Positions 7,359 through 17,063 of a stretch of DNA of 64,000 nt are shown piece after piece. The DNA lies in contig CAWBYD010000005.1 of the NCBI GenBank assembly GCA_963792915.1, positions 1 through 64,000 on the forward strand, given 5' to 3'. This DNA comes from Solirubrobacter sp963792915. Its GTDB lineage: Bacteria; Actinomycetota; Thermoleophilia; Solirubrobacterales; Solirubrobacteraceae. The notes beneath the pieces were generated by a model. The model was not told the origin of the DNA. It made no database searches and saw only the letters and a program-made list of their open reading frames with translations. Each line of letters opens with the position of its first letter. The stretch's first letter is position 1. The translations under genes and the position numbers were made by a program.

Positions 7359-8772
7359 TTGAACGTCCCGGTCGACGAGCGCCTGGCGAGGGCCGTCCAC
7401 CGGTTCGCGGCGGTCGCCGCAGGCGTCACGCTGATTGTCGGCCTCACCGTCCTTGCGGGCTGGGTGCTCGACGTCGGAATCCCTCAAGAGCTTCGCGCCC
7501 GGGATGGTCCCGATGAAGGCGAACACGGCGCTCGGTCTCGTGCTGGCGGCAAACACGCTGTGGCTGCTGCGCAGCGAGAACCCGGCCCGCGCCGCCCGTG
7601 TGACGGGGGCCGTGCTCGCGGGCGTGATCCTCACCTTCGCACTCCTGACCCTGGCGGAGTACCTGGCCGGAATCGACCTCGGAATCGACCATCTGTTCAA
7701 CGACTCCCGGGCGCACTTCGCGCACCCGGGACGCGCGTCCCCGCACACGGTCGTCGCGTTCGTGGCGATCGGCGGGTGGTTGATCGCGCTCGCGCTGCCC
7801 GGCAGGACGGCGGCCCGGATCCGGGACGTCCTGTCGGTGATCGCCTGCCTGATCGTCGCCCAGGCGGCGATCGGCTACCTCTACGGCGTCCACTACCTCT
7901 ATGCGATCTCCGGCATCTCCGGAATGGCCGTGCACACGATGGGGACGTTCATCGTGCTCTGCCTGGGCATCCTGTCAGCGCGGCCGAGGGAGTCGTTCGC
8001 AGGGCTGCTCACCAGCGACGGCGCCGGCGGCCACGTCGCGCGCCGTCTCACGCCCGCGGTCGTCTTCGTGCCGCTGACCATCGGCTACCTGCGCCTGAAG
8101 GCCCAGCAGCACGGGCTGTTCGATACTCGCGAGGGGATCGCCGTCCTCGCCGGAACGACGACCGCGGTGCTCGGCGCGATCGTCGTCTACACCTGCATGA
8201 CGATCAACCGGACCGATGCGGTCCGCCGGATCCTGGAGCTGCAGCTGCAGGCACTCGCGGAGCGCGACCCCCTGACCAACCTCTTCAACCGCCGCCGCTT
8301 CCACGAAGAGCTCGAGCGCGAGGTGGCCCTGGCCCGGCGCCACGGCACGCAGGTGGCGCTGATCATGATCGACCTCGACCGGCTCAAGCACATCAACGAC
8401 ACCTACGGCCACCGCGCCGGGGACGAGGTGCTCAGCAGCGTCGCCGCCGCGCTGACCGACCAGCTGCGGGCCACCGACACCGCCGCCCGTCTGGGCGGAG
8501 ACGAGTTCGCCGTGCTCCTGCCCAACACGAGCGGCGCCGGAGCCGAGGCGGTCGCCGCCACACTCGTCAGCGCGATCGCGCGGACATCATGCCTCGTCGA
8601 CACGCACACGATCGTGGCGTCGGTGAGCGCGGGCGTCGCGATCTCCGGCGACGCCCCGGACCCGTTGACACTCGTGCAGGCGGCAGACAAGGCGCTCTAC
8701 CTCGCCAAGGACGGCCGCGGCCGCTATACGGTCGCGCCGCCTCTCAGCGAATCCTCGCTGGACCCCGCATAG
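7359..8772 (+). CDS. Membrane diguanylate cyclase (GGDEF), frameshifted near its 5' end
   Basis: Several membrane helices are followed by a GGDEF domain that would make cyclic di-GMP from two GTP. The catalytic RLGGDEF lies near the C-terminal third. RATD five residues before it fits the inhibitory I-site RxxD. The first helix (AAVAAGVTLIVGLTVLAG, from TTG 7359) is in one frame, while the rest (SLKSFAPGMVPMKANTALG and on) is in another. Removing one G at 7476-7477 joins them as LDVESLKSFAPGM. The downstream frame is open from about 7435 to the stop at 8772 and could be translated alone from an internal start near 7504 (ATG). It overlaps the decayed kinase gene tail to tail by 49 bases. Confidence 0.78.
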
Positions 8773-10564
8773 ACGGCGGGCACCTGCTGGACGTCGGCGA
8801 CCCCGACGGTCGGCGGCGAGATCGGCAGCCGGATCAGGAACGTCGTGCCCCGGCCGGGCTCGCTGTCGACGGTCAGCGCGCCGTGGTGCTTGTCGACGAT
8901 GATCGAGCGCGAGATCGCGAGCCCCTGCCCCGTGCCGTTGCCGGTCTCCTTGGTGGTGAAGAACGGGTCGAAGATGCGCTCGCGGATCTCGGCGGGGATG
9001 CCGGTGCCGGTGTCGCTGACAGCGATCGTCGCGTCGCCGCCGTGGCAGCCGGTGCGGATGCTGATCATGCCGCGTCCGGCGCCGGCGCTCTCGATCGCGT
9101 GCGCGGCGTTGACGATCAGGTTGAGGAACACCTGTCCGAGCTCGCCGACGTTGCGGGTGACGAGTGGAAGGTCGCCGATGTCGGTTTCGATGTCGGCGAC
9201 GTACGTGTACTCGTTGCGGGCGATGATGAGGGTCGACCGGATGGCGTGGTTGAGGTCGGCGGGCTCGTGCCGGCTGGCGTCGGCGTGCCCGAAGTCCCGC
9301 ATCGCGCTGACGATCATGCCGACGGATGCAGCGCTTCTCGGGCTCGAGACTGTCGATCTCGCCGGTGCGCAGCTGTCGCAGCGACTCGAGGCTGCCGCCG
9401 ACGTCGTCGGGATGCGTGACATCGGCGAAGGTGAGGCCCACGAGCTCCTGCTCGCTGTAGCCCAGCAGCTTGCACAGCGCCGCGTTGACCCGCACCTAGC
9501 GCCCCGTGCCGTCCGTCACCGCCATCGCGATGCGGGCGTCCTGGAACATCAGATCGAGCGGTGCTCGCTGTCGGCCAGCGCTCGCTCGGCCTGATGGACC
9601 GCCGTCACGTCCTCGACCGGCGCGATCGCGAACATGACCTCCCCGTCCTCGCGGCGCGCGAGGGAATGGGTCAGGCGTCCCCAGAAGACGGCCCCGTCCT
9701 TGCGGATGTAGCGCTTCTCGGTCGTGTAGCTGTCGCGCGCGCCGGCGATCAGCTCGGCGAACGGGTCCGCGTCGGAGGCCACGTCGTTCGGATGCGGCGA
9801 GCTCGACCCGCGCGCCTCCTCGGCGCCGCGCGCGCGTTCCTGCGCCACGCGCGCGCGGTCGTGGGCGCGCAGCACGATCCCCATGCGGGTCAGCACGAGG
9901 GCCGTGGTGAGTGCCGACGCGACCGCGAGAACGATCGCCTCGATCGCCGTGTCGCTGAAGTGCGATCCGACCACCGCCGCGGCGGGAGTCGCGACCAGCG
10001 CGGCGCCGAGCGCCACGAGCCGGCCCGGGCGCAGGCGGAGCGTCTCGGCCGGGGGACGGACGGGACGCCGTCGGGGCTGCTCGCGGCGAGCGCGAAGCAG
10101 AGGTCGGCGAGCAGCCAGCCGCTGTCCAGCACGCCGCCGATCGAGTACTTCATCGCCTCCGCGGCGAACCCGGTATCGGCAGCGAGCAGCGCGACGACTC
10201 CGCACGTGACGAGCTGCCGCGCGCGGTTCGTGCGCCAGAACAGCCGCAGGCCCACGACCAGCGCGAGCACGTCGATGCTCGGATACGCGAGCACGCCGAA
10301 CGTCGCCCCCGACGAGGCCGGCGAGAACCCGGTCACCGTGAGCCCGACCCACGCGACGACGAAGAACGTCGCGGTCGCGATCGACGGGTACGGATCAGGT
10401 CGCCCGAGGAGACGACGTCGCGGAACACGTCTCCGGCGACCCACCACGCGAGGCCCGCGCCGACGACAGATGACGGACTGCAGCGTCGGGACCGGGATCA
10501 GGTAGTAAAGCGCGATGACGGCCGCACCGAGCGCCGCGAGCGCCGGCGTGCGTGGTGGCGAACC
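8724..10564 (-). pseudogene. Decayed membrane PAS-sensor histidine kinase
   Basis: Order on the minus strand: membrane helices (LAALGAAVIALYYLIP; ATATFFVVAWVGLTVTG; GRLVALGAALVATPAAAV) in at least three frames. Next comes a first PAS domain (TTEKRYIRKDGAVFWGRLTH), then a second PAS start (VRVNAALCKLLGYSEQELVG) reached through a frameshift near 9555 and an in-frame TAG at 9496-9498. The second PAS breaks off after EKRCIR near 9320 and joins directly to the end of a dimerisation helix (GMIVSAMRDFG). The phosphoacceptor His region is therefore missing. A good ATPase domain follows (N box LIVNAAHAIE, DTGTGIP, FTTKETGNGTGQGLAIS). No intact kinase can be made. Confidence 0.8.
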
Positions 10565-10648
10565 TCAGAGAGCGGACGGCCATCAAACAGCTAATCGATA
10601 CCGCGCAGCAAACGGTTGAGCGCCGGTCGATCGGCAAGAATCGGCGCC

Positions 10649-11440
10649 GTGTCGCGGAGCGCGAATGCCGTCCATCGCGGAGGCGCGGGGCCGCCGCTGG
10701 TGCTGATCCACGGCTTCATGGACACCTGGCGCACGTGGCAGCTCGTGCTGGGAGCGCTCGAGCGCCGGCACGACGTGCTCGCGCCCACGCTGCCCGGACA
10801 CACCGGCGGGCCGCCGCTGCCGCCTCGGCTCACCGGCGCCCAGCTTGCGGACGCCGTCGAGGCCGCGATGGACGCGGCGGGCTTCGGGACGGCGCACGTA
10901 GCGGGCAACTCGCTCGGCGGCTACGTCGCGCTCCAGCTCGCCGAGCGCGGGCGCGCGCGGTCGGTCGTGGCGCTCGCGCCGGCAGGCGGCTGGGCGGACG
11001 ACGCCTACCGCGAGCTGCTCAACGAGCAGGCGGCGCTGCACGAGCAGCTGCGGGGCGCCGGCGCGCACGCCGACGCGATCGCTGCCACGCCTCAGGGCCG
11101 GCGCCGCGCGACGGCGCTGCTGACGACGAACTACGAGCACCTGCCGGCGGCCGTGGTCGCCGATCTGATCCGCGACACGGCCGGCTGCCCAGGCGCGCAG
11201 CGGATGATCGCGTACGCGCTCGAGCACGGGTACCCGCTCGACTTCGAGCGCATCACCTGCCCCGTGCGGATCGTGTGGGGGACCGCCGACCGGCTGCTGC
11301 CGTGGCCGGGCGCGGCGGCGCGCTTCGAGCGCAACCTCAACGCCGACTGGGTCGTGCTCGACGGCATCGGCCACTGCCCGCAGCTCGACGTCCCGCTCGA
11401 GACCGCGCAGCTGATCCTCGGATATGCAATACTTGCGTGA
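10649..11440 (+). CDS. Alpha/beta hydrolase
   Basis: A 263-residue cytoplasmic hydrolase from GTG 10649; a TTG at 10616 is possible but lacks a ribosome binding site. The fold is clear: VLIHGFMDTWRTW is the HG oxyanion loop, GNSLGGYVAL the nucleophile elbow (Ser near residue 91), WGTADRLLP holds the acid Asp, and GIGHCPQLD the catalytic His. The substrate (ester, lactone, epoxide or haloalkane) cannot be read from the motifs. The stop lies 29 bases before the DUF3224 gene, probably one transcript through lgt. Confidence 0.88.
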   Translation: MSRSANAVHRGGAGPPLVLIHGFMDTWRTWQLVLGALERRHDVLAPTLPGHTGGPPLPPRLTGAQLADAVEAAMDAAGFGTAHVAGNSLGGYVALQLAERGRARSVVALAPAGGWADDAYRELLNEQAALHEQLRGAGAHADAIAATPQGRRRATALLTTNYEHLPAAVVADLIRDTAGCPGAQRMIAYALEHGYPLDFERITCPVRIVWGTADRLLPWPGAAARFERNLNADWVVLDGIGHCPQLDVPLETAQLILGYAILA

Positions 11441-11469
11441 CTCACACATCTATCTGGGAGGCGGATCAG

Positions 11470-11865
11470 ATGCCCGAGCACGCCAAGAGCACGTTCAAGA
11501 TCGAGAGCTGGGACGAGCAGCCGTATGTCGAGCACGACGGCACGAAGCTCACCAAGGCGAGCGTCACGCAGGCGTTCAGCGGTGACCTCGACGGCGCCGC
11601 GAGCATCGAGTCGCTGTCCTTCTACCGCACCGACCAGAGCGCCGAGATCGTCGGACTGCAGCACTTCGAGGGCCGCCTCAACGACCGTGCGGGCACGTTC
11701 GTGATGCGCTCGGAGGCGACGTTCGACGGCACCGAGGCCAGGGGCCGCGTCACGGTCCTCCCCGGCTCGGGGACCGGCGACCTGCACGGGCTGACCGGCA
11801 CCGGCGAGTGGAGCGCGGTGAGCGGGCCCGCGGGCACGCTGACGCTGGACTACTCCTTCGCGTGA
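11470..11865 (+). CDS. DUF3224 family protein
   Basis: A 131-residue protein that matches the DUF3224 pattern by eye: ATG start followed by STFKIESWDEQPY, KLTKASVTQAFSGDLDG, then FVGLQ/FEGRL, GTFVM and LPGSGTGDLHGLTGTG. The family is an eight-stranded beta barrel related to allene oxide cyclases with no settled function. GGGAGG lies upstream of ATG 11470. The stop overlaps the MarR start in a GTGA, so the two are co-translated. This could be the gene the MarR protein controls. Confidence 0.85.
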   Translation: MPEHAKSTFKIESWDEQPYVEHDGTKLTKASVTQAFSGDLDGAASIESLSFYRTDQSAEIVGLQHFEGRLNDRAGTFVMRSEATFDGTEARGRVTVLPGSGTGDLHGLTGTGEWSAVSGPAGTLTLDYSFA

Positions 11866-12389
11866 CGCTCGACCGCGCGGGCAACCTGCTCGGCGCGCTG
11901 TCGCTGGCCGTGGCCGACCGCACCGCGGACGCGGTCGGCCACCCGCCCAGCACCGCCGCCGCGCTCTCGGCGCTGAACGAGTTCCTCGACGAGCCGTCGG
12001 TGGACCTGCTGCGCCGCGTGCTGGGCCTGACGGCCTCGGGGACCGTGCGGCTGGTCGACCGCCTGGAGCTGGCGGGCTACGTCGAGCGCGGACCCGGCAG
12101 GGACGGGCGCACCGTCGCGCTGCGGCTGACCGCGGCGGGCGCGCTCGCCGCACAGCGCGTCGCGGACGCGCGCGCCGGCGTGCTCGACGAGGCGCTGCGG
12201 GCGCTCGACGCCGAGCAGCGCGCGACGCTCGAGGCGCTGCTGGCCGAGGTGCTGCCCGGCCTGATCCGCGGTCCCGGCGCCACGCGCTGGATGTGCAGGA
12301 TGTGCGACCTGGAAGCGTGCGGGCGCCCGTATGATCGCTGCCCGGTCGCGAACGCGGCCCGCGCCCGCTACGGTCATTCCAAGGAATGA
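11862..12389 (+). CDS. MarR-type regulator with C-terminal Cys cluster
   Basis: A 175-residue winged-helix regulator. The GTG at 11862 overlaps the previous stop (GTGA). The recognition region is VLGLTASGTVRLVDRLELAG, followed by a wing (GYVERGPGRDGRTVALRLTA) and a long C-terminal dimer helix. The tail MCRMCDLEACGRPYDRCPV carries four Cys spaced C-x2-C-x4-C-x6-C, absent from ordinary MarR proteins and suggestive of a metal or redox sensor. Its stop overlaps the ATG of the CBS gene (ATGA). Binding sites were not located. Confidence 0.82.
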   Translation: MTLDRAGNLLGALSLAVADRTADAVGHPPSTAAALSALNEFLDEPSVDLLRRVLGLTASGTVRLVDRLELAGYVERGPGRDGRTVALRLTAAGALAAQRVADARAGVLDEALRALDAEQRATLEALLAEVLPGLIRGPGATRWMCRMCDLEACGRPYDRCPVANAARARYGHSKE

Positions 12390-12781
12390 GCTCCACCCGA
12401 CACATCCCGGTGGCCGAGGCCGGCCCCGCCGTGCGCGACGTGATGCTCTACGAGGCGCGCACCATCACCCCGGACACGCCGGTCGCGCAGGCGCGTGAGA
12501 CGTTCGCCAACCCGCACGTGAAGCTGCTGCTGGTGGCGCACGAGGGTGCGTTCCTGGGCACGCTGGCGCCGGACGACCTGCCGCCCGAGGACGCCGGCAC
12601 GATCGCTCCGCTCGTGCGGACCGACACCCCGCGGCTGACGTCCGGTGATCCCGTGGCCCACGCGCTCGAACTGCTCGAGTCGACGGGCCTGACCCGGATC
12701 CCGGTCGTGGACGACGGCGACCGCTTGCAGGGGCTGGTGTGCTTCAACGGCCGCCGCTCGGCCTTCTGCGCCAGCCCGTAA
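12386..12781 (+). CDS. CBS-pair domain protein
   Basis: A 131-residue protein made of two CBS motifs. The first covers VRDVMLYEARTITPDTPVAQ and LLLVAHEGAFLGTLAPDDL. The second covers TPRLTSGDPVAHALELLEST and RIPVVDDGDRLQGLVCFN. Such pairs bind adenine nucleotides and usually regulate a partner. It is coupled to the MarR gene by an ATGA overlap and followed 3 bases later by lgt. No catalytic domain is attached, so the partner is unknown. Confidence 0.85.
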   Translation: MSSTRHIPVAEAGPAVRDVMLYEARTITPDTPVAQARETFANPHVKLLLVAHEGAFLGTLAPDDLPPEDAGTIAPLVRTDTPRLTSGDPVAHALELLESTGLTRIPVVDDGDRLQGLVCFNGRRSAFCASP

Positions 12782-12784
12782 GCG

Positions 12785-13600
12785 TTGCTCGCCTACCTGC
12801 CAAGCCCGTCGAGCGGGGAGATCCACCTCGGCCCGCTCGTCCTCCACGCCTACGGCCTGTTCTACGCGGTCGCGGTGGTCGCGGCCGTGTTCATCTGCCG
12901 CCGCCGCTGGGTGCGCCAGGGCGGGAGCGTGGAGATGGTCGACGAGGTGGCGCTGTGGGGCTTCCCCGCCGGCCTGATCGGCGGCCGCCTCTACCACGTG
13001 ATCACGAGCTGGAACGAGGTCCCGCACACCTGGTGGGGCCCGTTCGCCGTCTGGAAGGGCGGCCTCGGCATCTGGGGCGGGATCTTCCTCGGCGTCGTCG
13101 TCGGGCTCTGGCGCGTGCGCCGGCGCGGCGAGAACGTCGCCGCGTTCATGGACGCCGGCGCCCCCGCGCTGCTCGTCGCGCAGGCGATCGGACGCGTCGG
13201 GAACTGGTTCAACCAGGAGCTGTTCGGCAAGCCGACGACGCTCCCCTGGGGCCTGAAGATCGATCCGGGACACCGGCCTGACGCCTACGCGACGAGCGCG
13301 ACCTTTCACCCGATGTTCCTCTACGAGCTGATCTGGAACCTCGCGCTCGCCGCGCTGCTGGTCTGGCTCGGCAACCACCGCCGGATCCGGCCGCCGGGGC
13401 TGTTCGCGCTCTACGTCACCGGCTACTCGGCGTTCCGGATCTTCGCCGAGGTGATGCGCGTCGATCCCGCGCACCACTTCTTCGGGCTGCGGTTGAATCT
13501 GTTCGTGGCCGTCGCGCTGACGCTGATCGGCCTGCTGTGGTTCCTGCGGACTCAGTCGGCGCCCGGCGGCTCGGTCCCGGCGGGAACGTCCGCCGGCTGA
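12785..13600 (+). CDS. lgt: Prolipoprotein diacylglyceryl transferase
   Basis: A 271-residue integral membrane enzyme that moves diacylglycerol from phosphatidylglycerol onto the lipobox Cys of prolipoproteins. The signature GRVGNWFNQELFG is near residues 137-149, preceded by GGRLYHVITSW and GGLGIWGG, both typical. TTG 12785 is the only start that keeps the family N-terminus (LGPLVLHAYGLFYAVAV). Lipobox proteins elsewhere in the window (cytochrome c at 21941, cupredoxin at 22394) are likely substrates. The 3' end overlaps the convergent AbrB gene by 49 bases. Confidence 0.95.
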   Translation: MLAYLPSPSSGEIHLGPLVLHAYGLFYAVAVVAAVFICRRRWVRQGGSVEMVDEVALWGFPAGLIGGRLYHVITSWNEVPHTWWGPFAVWKGGLGIWGGIFLGVVVGLWRVRRRGENVAAFMDAGAPALLVAQAIGRVGNWFNQELFGKPTTLPWGLKIDPGHRPDAYATSATFHPMFLYELIWNLALAALLVWLGNHRRIRPPGLFALYVTGYSAFRIFAEVMRVDPAHHFFGLRLNLFVAVALTLIGLLWFLRTQSAPGGSVPAGTSAG

Positions 13601-14622
13601 GGACCCAGGCGGACGACCCAGCGCACCGCCGCCGGGGCGAGCAGCACCATCACGAGCACGCGGAACGTCTGCGTGGCGAGGATGAACGTGGTGTCGGCGT
13701 TGGTGCCGAGCGCGATCGCCAGCACCGCGTAGAGCCCGCCGGGCGTGGTCGCGAAGTACGCGTCGCGCAGCGTGACCGGGGCCGTGAGGTGCAGCACGAC
13801 GGCGAGCCCGAAGCTGCCCGCCAGCAGCGCCGCGAGCGAGATCAGCATCGGCACGACGAGCTTCCCGGCCTGCTTGACGGTGGCGACCGTGAAGCGCAGG
13901 CCGACCTGGAAGCCGACGATCGCGAACGCGACCGTGCTGACCGCGGCCGGCACGGTGAACTCCGCGCCCGCGAGCGTGACCGCGCCCGCGACGAACATCG
14001 GGCCGAGCAGCGACGGCGCCGGCAGCCGGGTGACGCGGCCGAGCAGCATGCCGGCGGGCGCGGCGGCGGCCGTGATCAGCCAGCCGCGCAGATCGCCGAA
14101 CGCCGGCTGGTGCGGCGCGGCGGTGTGCGAGCCGGTAAGCGCCGCGACCAGCGGCGTGAGCAACACGACGACCAGCACGCGCAGGTACTGCATGAACGCG
14201 ACCAGCCGCTCGTCGGCCCCGAGCTCGCGCGCCATCACGACGATCCCGGAGGCGCCCCCGGCCACCACCCCGAGCGCCGCGGTCGGCCCGTCGACGTCGG
14301 TGACCCGCGCCATCACCGCTCCGGCGGCCAGGCTGATGACCAGCGTGCCGAGGCTGACGAGCGTGATCGGCAGCCACGAGTCCGCGATCGCCGACAGCGT
14401 GGAGGACCGCAGGTACGCCCCGAGGCTGACGCCGACCACGGCCTGCGCGGCGACGAAGAAGCGGCGGTCGGGCACGAGCTGCTCCGGCCAGCGCAGCGCC
14501 ACGCCGATGCCGAGCAGCATCGCCGCGAACAGCGACGGCGAGGGGAGCCCGGCCTGCGCGAACGCGAGGCTGGCGAGCGCGGTCGCGGCGAACAGCGCGA
14601 CCCATCCCGCCGCCTTCCGCAT
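13552..14622 (-). CDS. AbrB-family integral membrane protein
   Basis: A 356-residue membrane protein with about ten hydrophobic helices in two related halves, the pattern of the AbrB duplication family (often mislabelled ammonia monooxygenase). GLPSPSLFAAMLLG and SLLGPMFVAGAVTLAG are the repeated LPxPxLLGPM-type phrases. Further pieces are VVAGGASGIVVMARELGADE and ATTPGGLYAVLAIALGTNAD, both typical. The family is thought to be transporters, but no substrate is established. It is divergent from the ThDP enzyme gene with 24 bases between starts. Confidence 0.85.
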   Translation of the reverse strand: MRKAAGWVALFAATALASLAFAQAGLPSPSLFAAMLLGIGVALRWPEQLVPDRRFFVAAQAVVGVSLGAYLRSSTLSAIADSWLPITLVSLGTLVISLAAGAVMARVTDVDGPTAALGVVAGGASGIVVMARELGADERLVAFMQYLRVLVVVLLTPLVAALTGSHTAAPHQPAFGDLRGWLITAAAAPAGMLLGRVTRLPAPSLLGPMFVAGAVTLAGAEFTVPAAVSTVAFAIVGFQVGLRFTVATVKQAGKLVVPMLISLAALLAGSFGLAVVLHLTAPVTLRDAYFATTPGGLYAVLAIALGTNADTTFILATQTFRVLVMVLLAPAAVRWVVRLGPQPADVPAGTEPPGAD

Positions 14623-14646
14623 GCCGCAAAGCTAGCGTTCCCGGGA

Positions 14647-16239
14647 ATGCTCGTTTCTGAGGTCGTCGGCCGGACCGTCCACCGCCTTGGCGGGGATACG
14701 GTGTTCGGCCTGATGGGGAGCGGCAACCTCGCCGTCACCAACGCGATCGTGGCCGCCGGCGGCCGCTTCTACTCCTCGCGCCACGAGACCGGCGCGCTGT
14801 GCATGGCCGACGGTTACGCGCGCGTCAGCGGGCGGCTCGGCGTCGCGAGCGTGCATCAGGGACCGGGGCTGACGAACGCGATCACGGGGCTCACGGAGGC
14901 GGCCAAGAGCCGCACGCCGCTGCTGCTGCTAGCGGCCGACACGCCCGCCGCGCAGCTGCGCTCGAACTTCAGGATCGACCAGGACGCGCTCGTGGAGGCG
15001 GTCGGCGCGGTCTCCGAGCGCGTCTACGGGCCGGCGACCGCGGTGGCCGACGCAACGCGCGCGATCCGGCGGGCGACGGTCGAGCGGCGGACCGTGGTGC
15101 TGAACCTCGCGCTCGACGTCCAGGCCGCCGAGGCGGAGCTGAGCGACCCCGTCCCCGGCCCGGAGCTGGCCCCGGTGCGCCCGGGCGACGTGACGCACGC
15201 CGCCGCGATCCTGGCCCGCGCGCGGCGGCCCGCGATCGTCGCCGGCCGCGGCGCGGTGCTCTCGGGCGCCGGGCCCGCCCTGCGCCGGCTCGCCGAGCTG
15301 ATCGGCGCCGACCTCGCGACGAGCGCCGTCGCGAACGGGCTGTTCGCGGGCGACCCGTACGCGCTCGGCATCGCCGGCGGGTTCTCGACTCCGACCGCGC
15401 AGCGGCGGCTCGCCGGGGCCGACGTGATCATCGCCTTCGGCGCCGCGCTGAACGTCTGGACGACGCGCCACGGCGCGCTCGTCAACGGCACGGTGATCAA
15501 GGTCGACACCGACGTCGACGCGCTCGCGGCGGCGGACGTCGGCATCCATGGCGATGCCGCGGAGACCGCCGCGGCGCTGGTCGCGGAGCTCGCCGAGCAC
15601 GCTGCGCAGCGCGACGGCGCCGAGGAGATCGCGGCCGGGCGCTGGCGCGACGTCGCCTACCAGGAGAGCCGCGACTGGCTGGACCCGCGCACGCTCTCGA
15701 TCGCGCTCGACGAGCTGCTCCCCTCCGAGCGCACGGTGGTCGTGGACTCGGGCGCGTTCATGGGCTACCCGTCGATGTACCTCGATGTCCCCGACGCGCA
15801 GGGCTTCGTGTTCCCGCAGGCCTTCCAATGCGTGGGGCTCGGGCTCGGCAGCGCGATCGGCGCCGCGCTCGCGCGCCCGGACCGCCTGACCGTCGCGGCG
15901 GTCGGCGACGGCGGGCTGCTGATGGCGCTGCCCGACCTCGAGACGCTCGGCCGCCTCAAGCCCGACCTGCTCGTCGTGGTCTACGACGACGCGGCCTACG
16001 GCGCCGAGGTGCATCACTTCCGGCCCATGGGCATTCCGGTCGAGCTCGCGCAGTTCCCGCCGACCGACTTCGCGGCGCTGGCCGAGGCGGCCGGCTGCCG
16101 AGGAATCACGGCGCGCAGCGCGAACGATCTCGAAGCCGTGCGCGAATGGCTCGCAAACCGTGACCGGCCGCTGGTGCTGGACGCCAAAGTCGACCCTGAC
16201 ATCTGTGCCGAATGGCTTGAGGAGGCATTCCGTGTGTAA
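14647..16239 (+). CDS. Thiamine diphosphate enzyme, acetolactate synthase-like
   Basis: A 530-residue ThDP-dependent enzyme with the usual three domains: Pyr (residues 1-165, catalytic Glu in SSRHETGALCMADGYAR), a central Rossmann-like domain, and PP domain (ThDP/Mg site GDGGLLMALPDLETLGRLK followed by VYDD). It resembles acetolactate synthase large subunits and benzoylformate/phenylglyoxylate-type decarboxylases. There is no ilvN or other amino acid biosynthesis gene nearby, so a catabolic 2-oxo acid lyase or decarboxylase is as likely as ALS. The downstream cyclase-family hydrolase, 56 bases away, may act in the same pathway. Confidence 0.8.
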   Translation: MLVSEVVGRTVHRLGGDTVFGLMGSGNLAVTNAIVAAGGRFYSSRHETGALCMADGYARVSGRLGVASVHQGPGLTNAITGLTEAAKSRTPLLLLAADTPAAQLRSNFRIDQDALVEAVGAVSERVYGPATAVADATRAIRRATVERRTVVLNLALDVQAAEAELSDPVPGPELAPVRPGDVTHAAAILARARRPAIVAGRGAVLSGAGPALRRLAELIGADLATSAVANGLFAGDPYALGIAGGFSTPTAQRRLAGADVIIAFGAALNVWTTRHGALVNGTVIKVDTDVDALAAADVGIHGDAAETAAALVAELAEHAAQRDGAEEIAAGRWRDVAYQESRDWLDPRTLSIALDELLPSERTVVVDSGAFMGYPSMYLDVPDAQGFVFPQAFQCVGLGLGSAIGAALARPDRLTVAAVGDGGLLMALPDLETLGRLKPDLLVVVYDDAAYGAEVHHFRPMGIPVELAQFPPTDFAALAEAAGCRGITARSANDLEAVREWLANRDRPLVLDAKVDPDICAEWLEEAFRV

Positions 16240-16295
16240 CGTCGATCGGAGTCCGAGCTTGCGAGGACGGAGATGCGAAACCGGGGTATTCCCGA

Positions 16296-17063
16296 ATGCT
16301 TGACCAGCTCGCAGAGTCGCTCGCCACCGGAGCTGTGCGCGTCGTCGATCTCACGCAGCCGCTCGGCGAGCGCACGCCGGTGCTGCAGCTCCCGCCGCCG
16401 TTCGCCAACACGCCGGGGCTCAGTCGCACGACGATCAGCCACTTCGACGACCTCGGCCCCGCCTGGGCGTGGAGCACGCTGACGGTCGGCGAGCACGTCG
16501 GCACGCACTTCGACGCGCCGATCCACTGGATCACCGGCCGCGACGGCGAGGACGTGGCGAGCGTGGCGCCGGGAAGGCTCGTCGGCCCCGCCGCCGTGAT
16601 CGACAAGTCCGCCGAGGCCGCGCAGGACCCCAACTACCTGCTGACGCTCGACGACATCCGCGCCTGGGAGTCAGAGCACGGCGCGCTCCCCGCGGGCGGC
16701 TGGCTGTTCCTGCGCACCGGCTGGGACGCCCGCGCGCATGACCAGGCCGCGTTCCTCAACGGCGGCGAGACGCCGGGCCCGGACGTCGAGTGCGCGCGCT
16801 GGCTGGCCGAATCGGCGCCGGTCGTCGGCTTCGGGGTGGAGACCGTCGGCACCGACGCCGGCATGGCCCACAGCTTCGACCCCGCCTTCCCGGCCCACCA
16901 CTTCCTGCTCGGCGCCGGCAAGTACGGGCTCACGCAGCTCGCCAACCTGGCCGAGCTGCCGCCCACCGGCTCGCTGGTGATCGTTGCACCGTTGAAGCTG
17001 GTGGACGGCACGGGCAGCCCGAGCCGCGTGCTCGCGCTTACGGATTCGTCGTCGACAGCGTGA
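16296..17063 (+). CDS. Cyclase-family metal hydrolase (kynurenine formamidase-like)
   Basis: A 255-residue enzyme. The metal motif HVGTHFDAPIHW, near residue 70, is the HxGTHxDxPxH signature of the cyclase/KynB family, and VDLTQPLGERTP is the usual N-terminal strand. TGWDARAHD and GVETVGTDAG match the later metal and substrate regions. Family members hydrolyse N-formylkynurenine, isatin or related amides and usually bind Zn or Mn. No kynureninase or tryptophan dioxygenase is close, so the substrate is open. The 3' end overlaps the convergent amidase gene by 26 bases. Confidence 0.83.
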   Translation: MLDQLAESLATGAVRVVDLTQPLGERTPVLQLPPPFANTPGLSRTTISHFDDLGPAWAWSTLTVGEHVGTHFDAPIHWITGRDGEDVASVAPGRLVGPAAVIDKSAEAAQDPNYLLTLDDIRAWESEHGALPAGGWLFLRTGWDARAHDQAAFLNGGETPGPDVECARWLAESAPVVGFGVETVGTDAGMAHSFDPAFPAHHFLLGAGKYGLTQLANLAELPPTGSLVIVAPLKLVDGTGSPSRVLALTDSSSTA

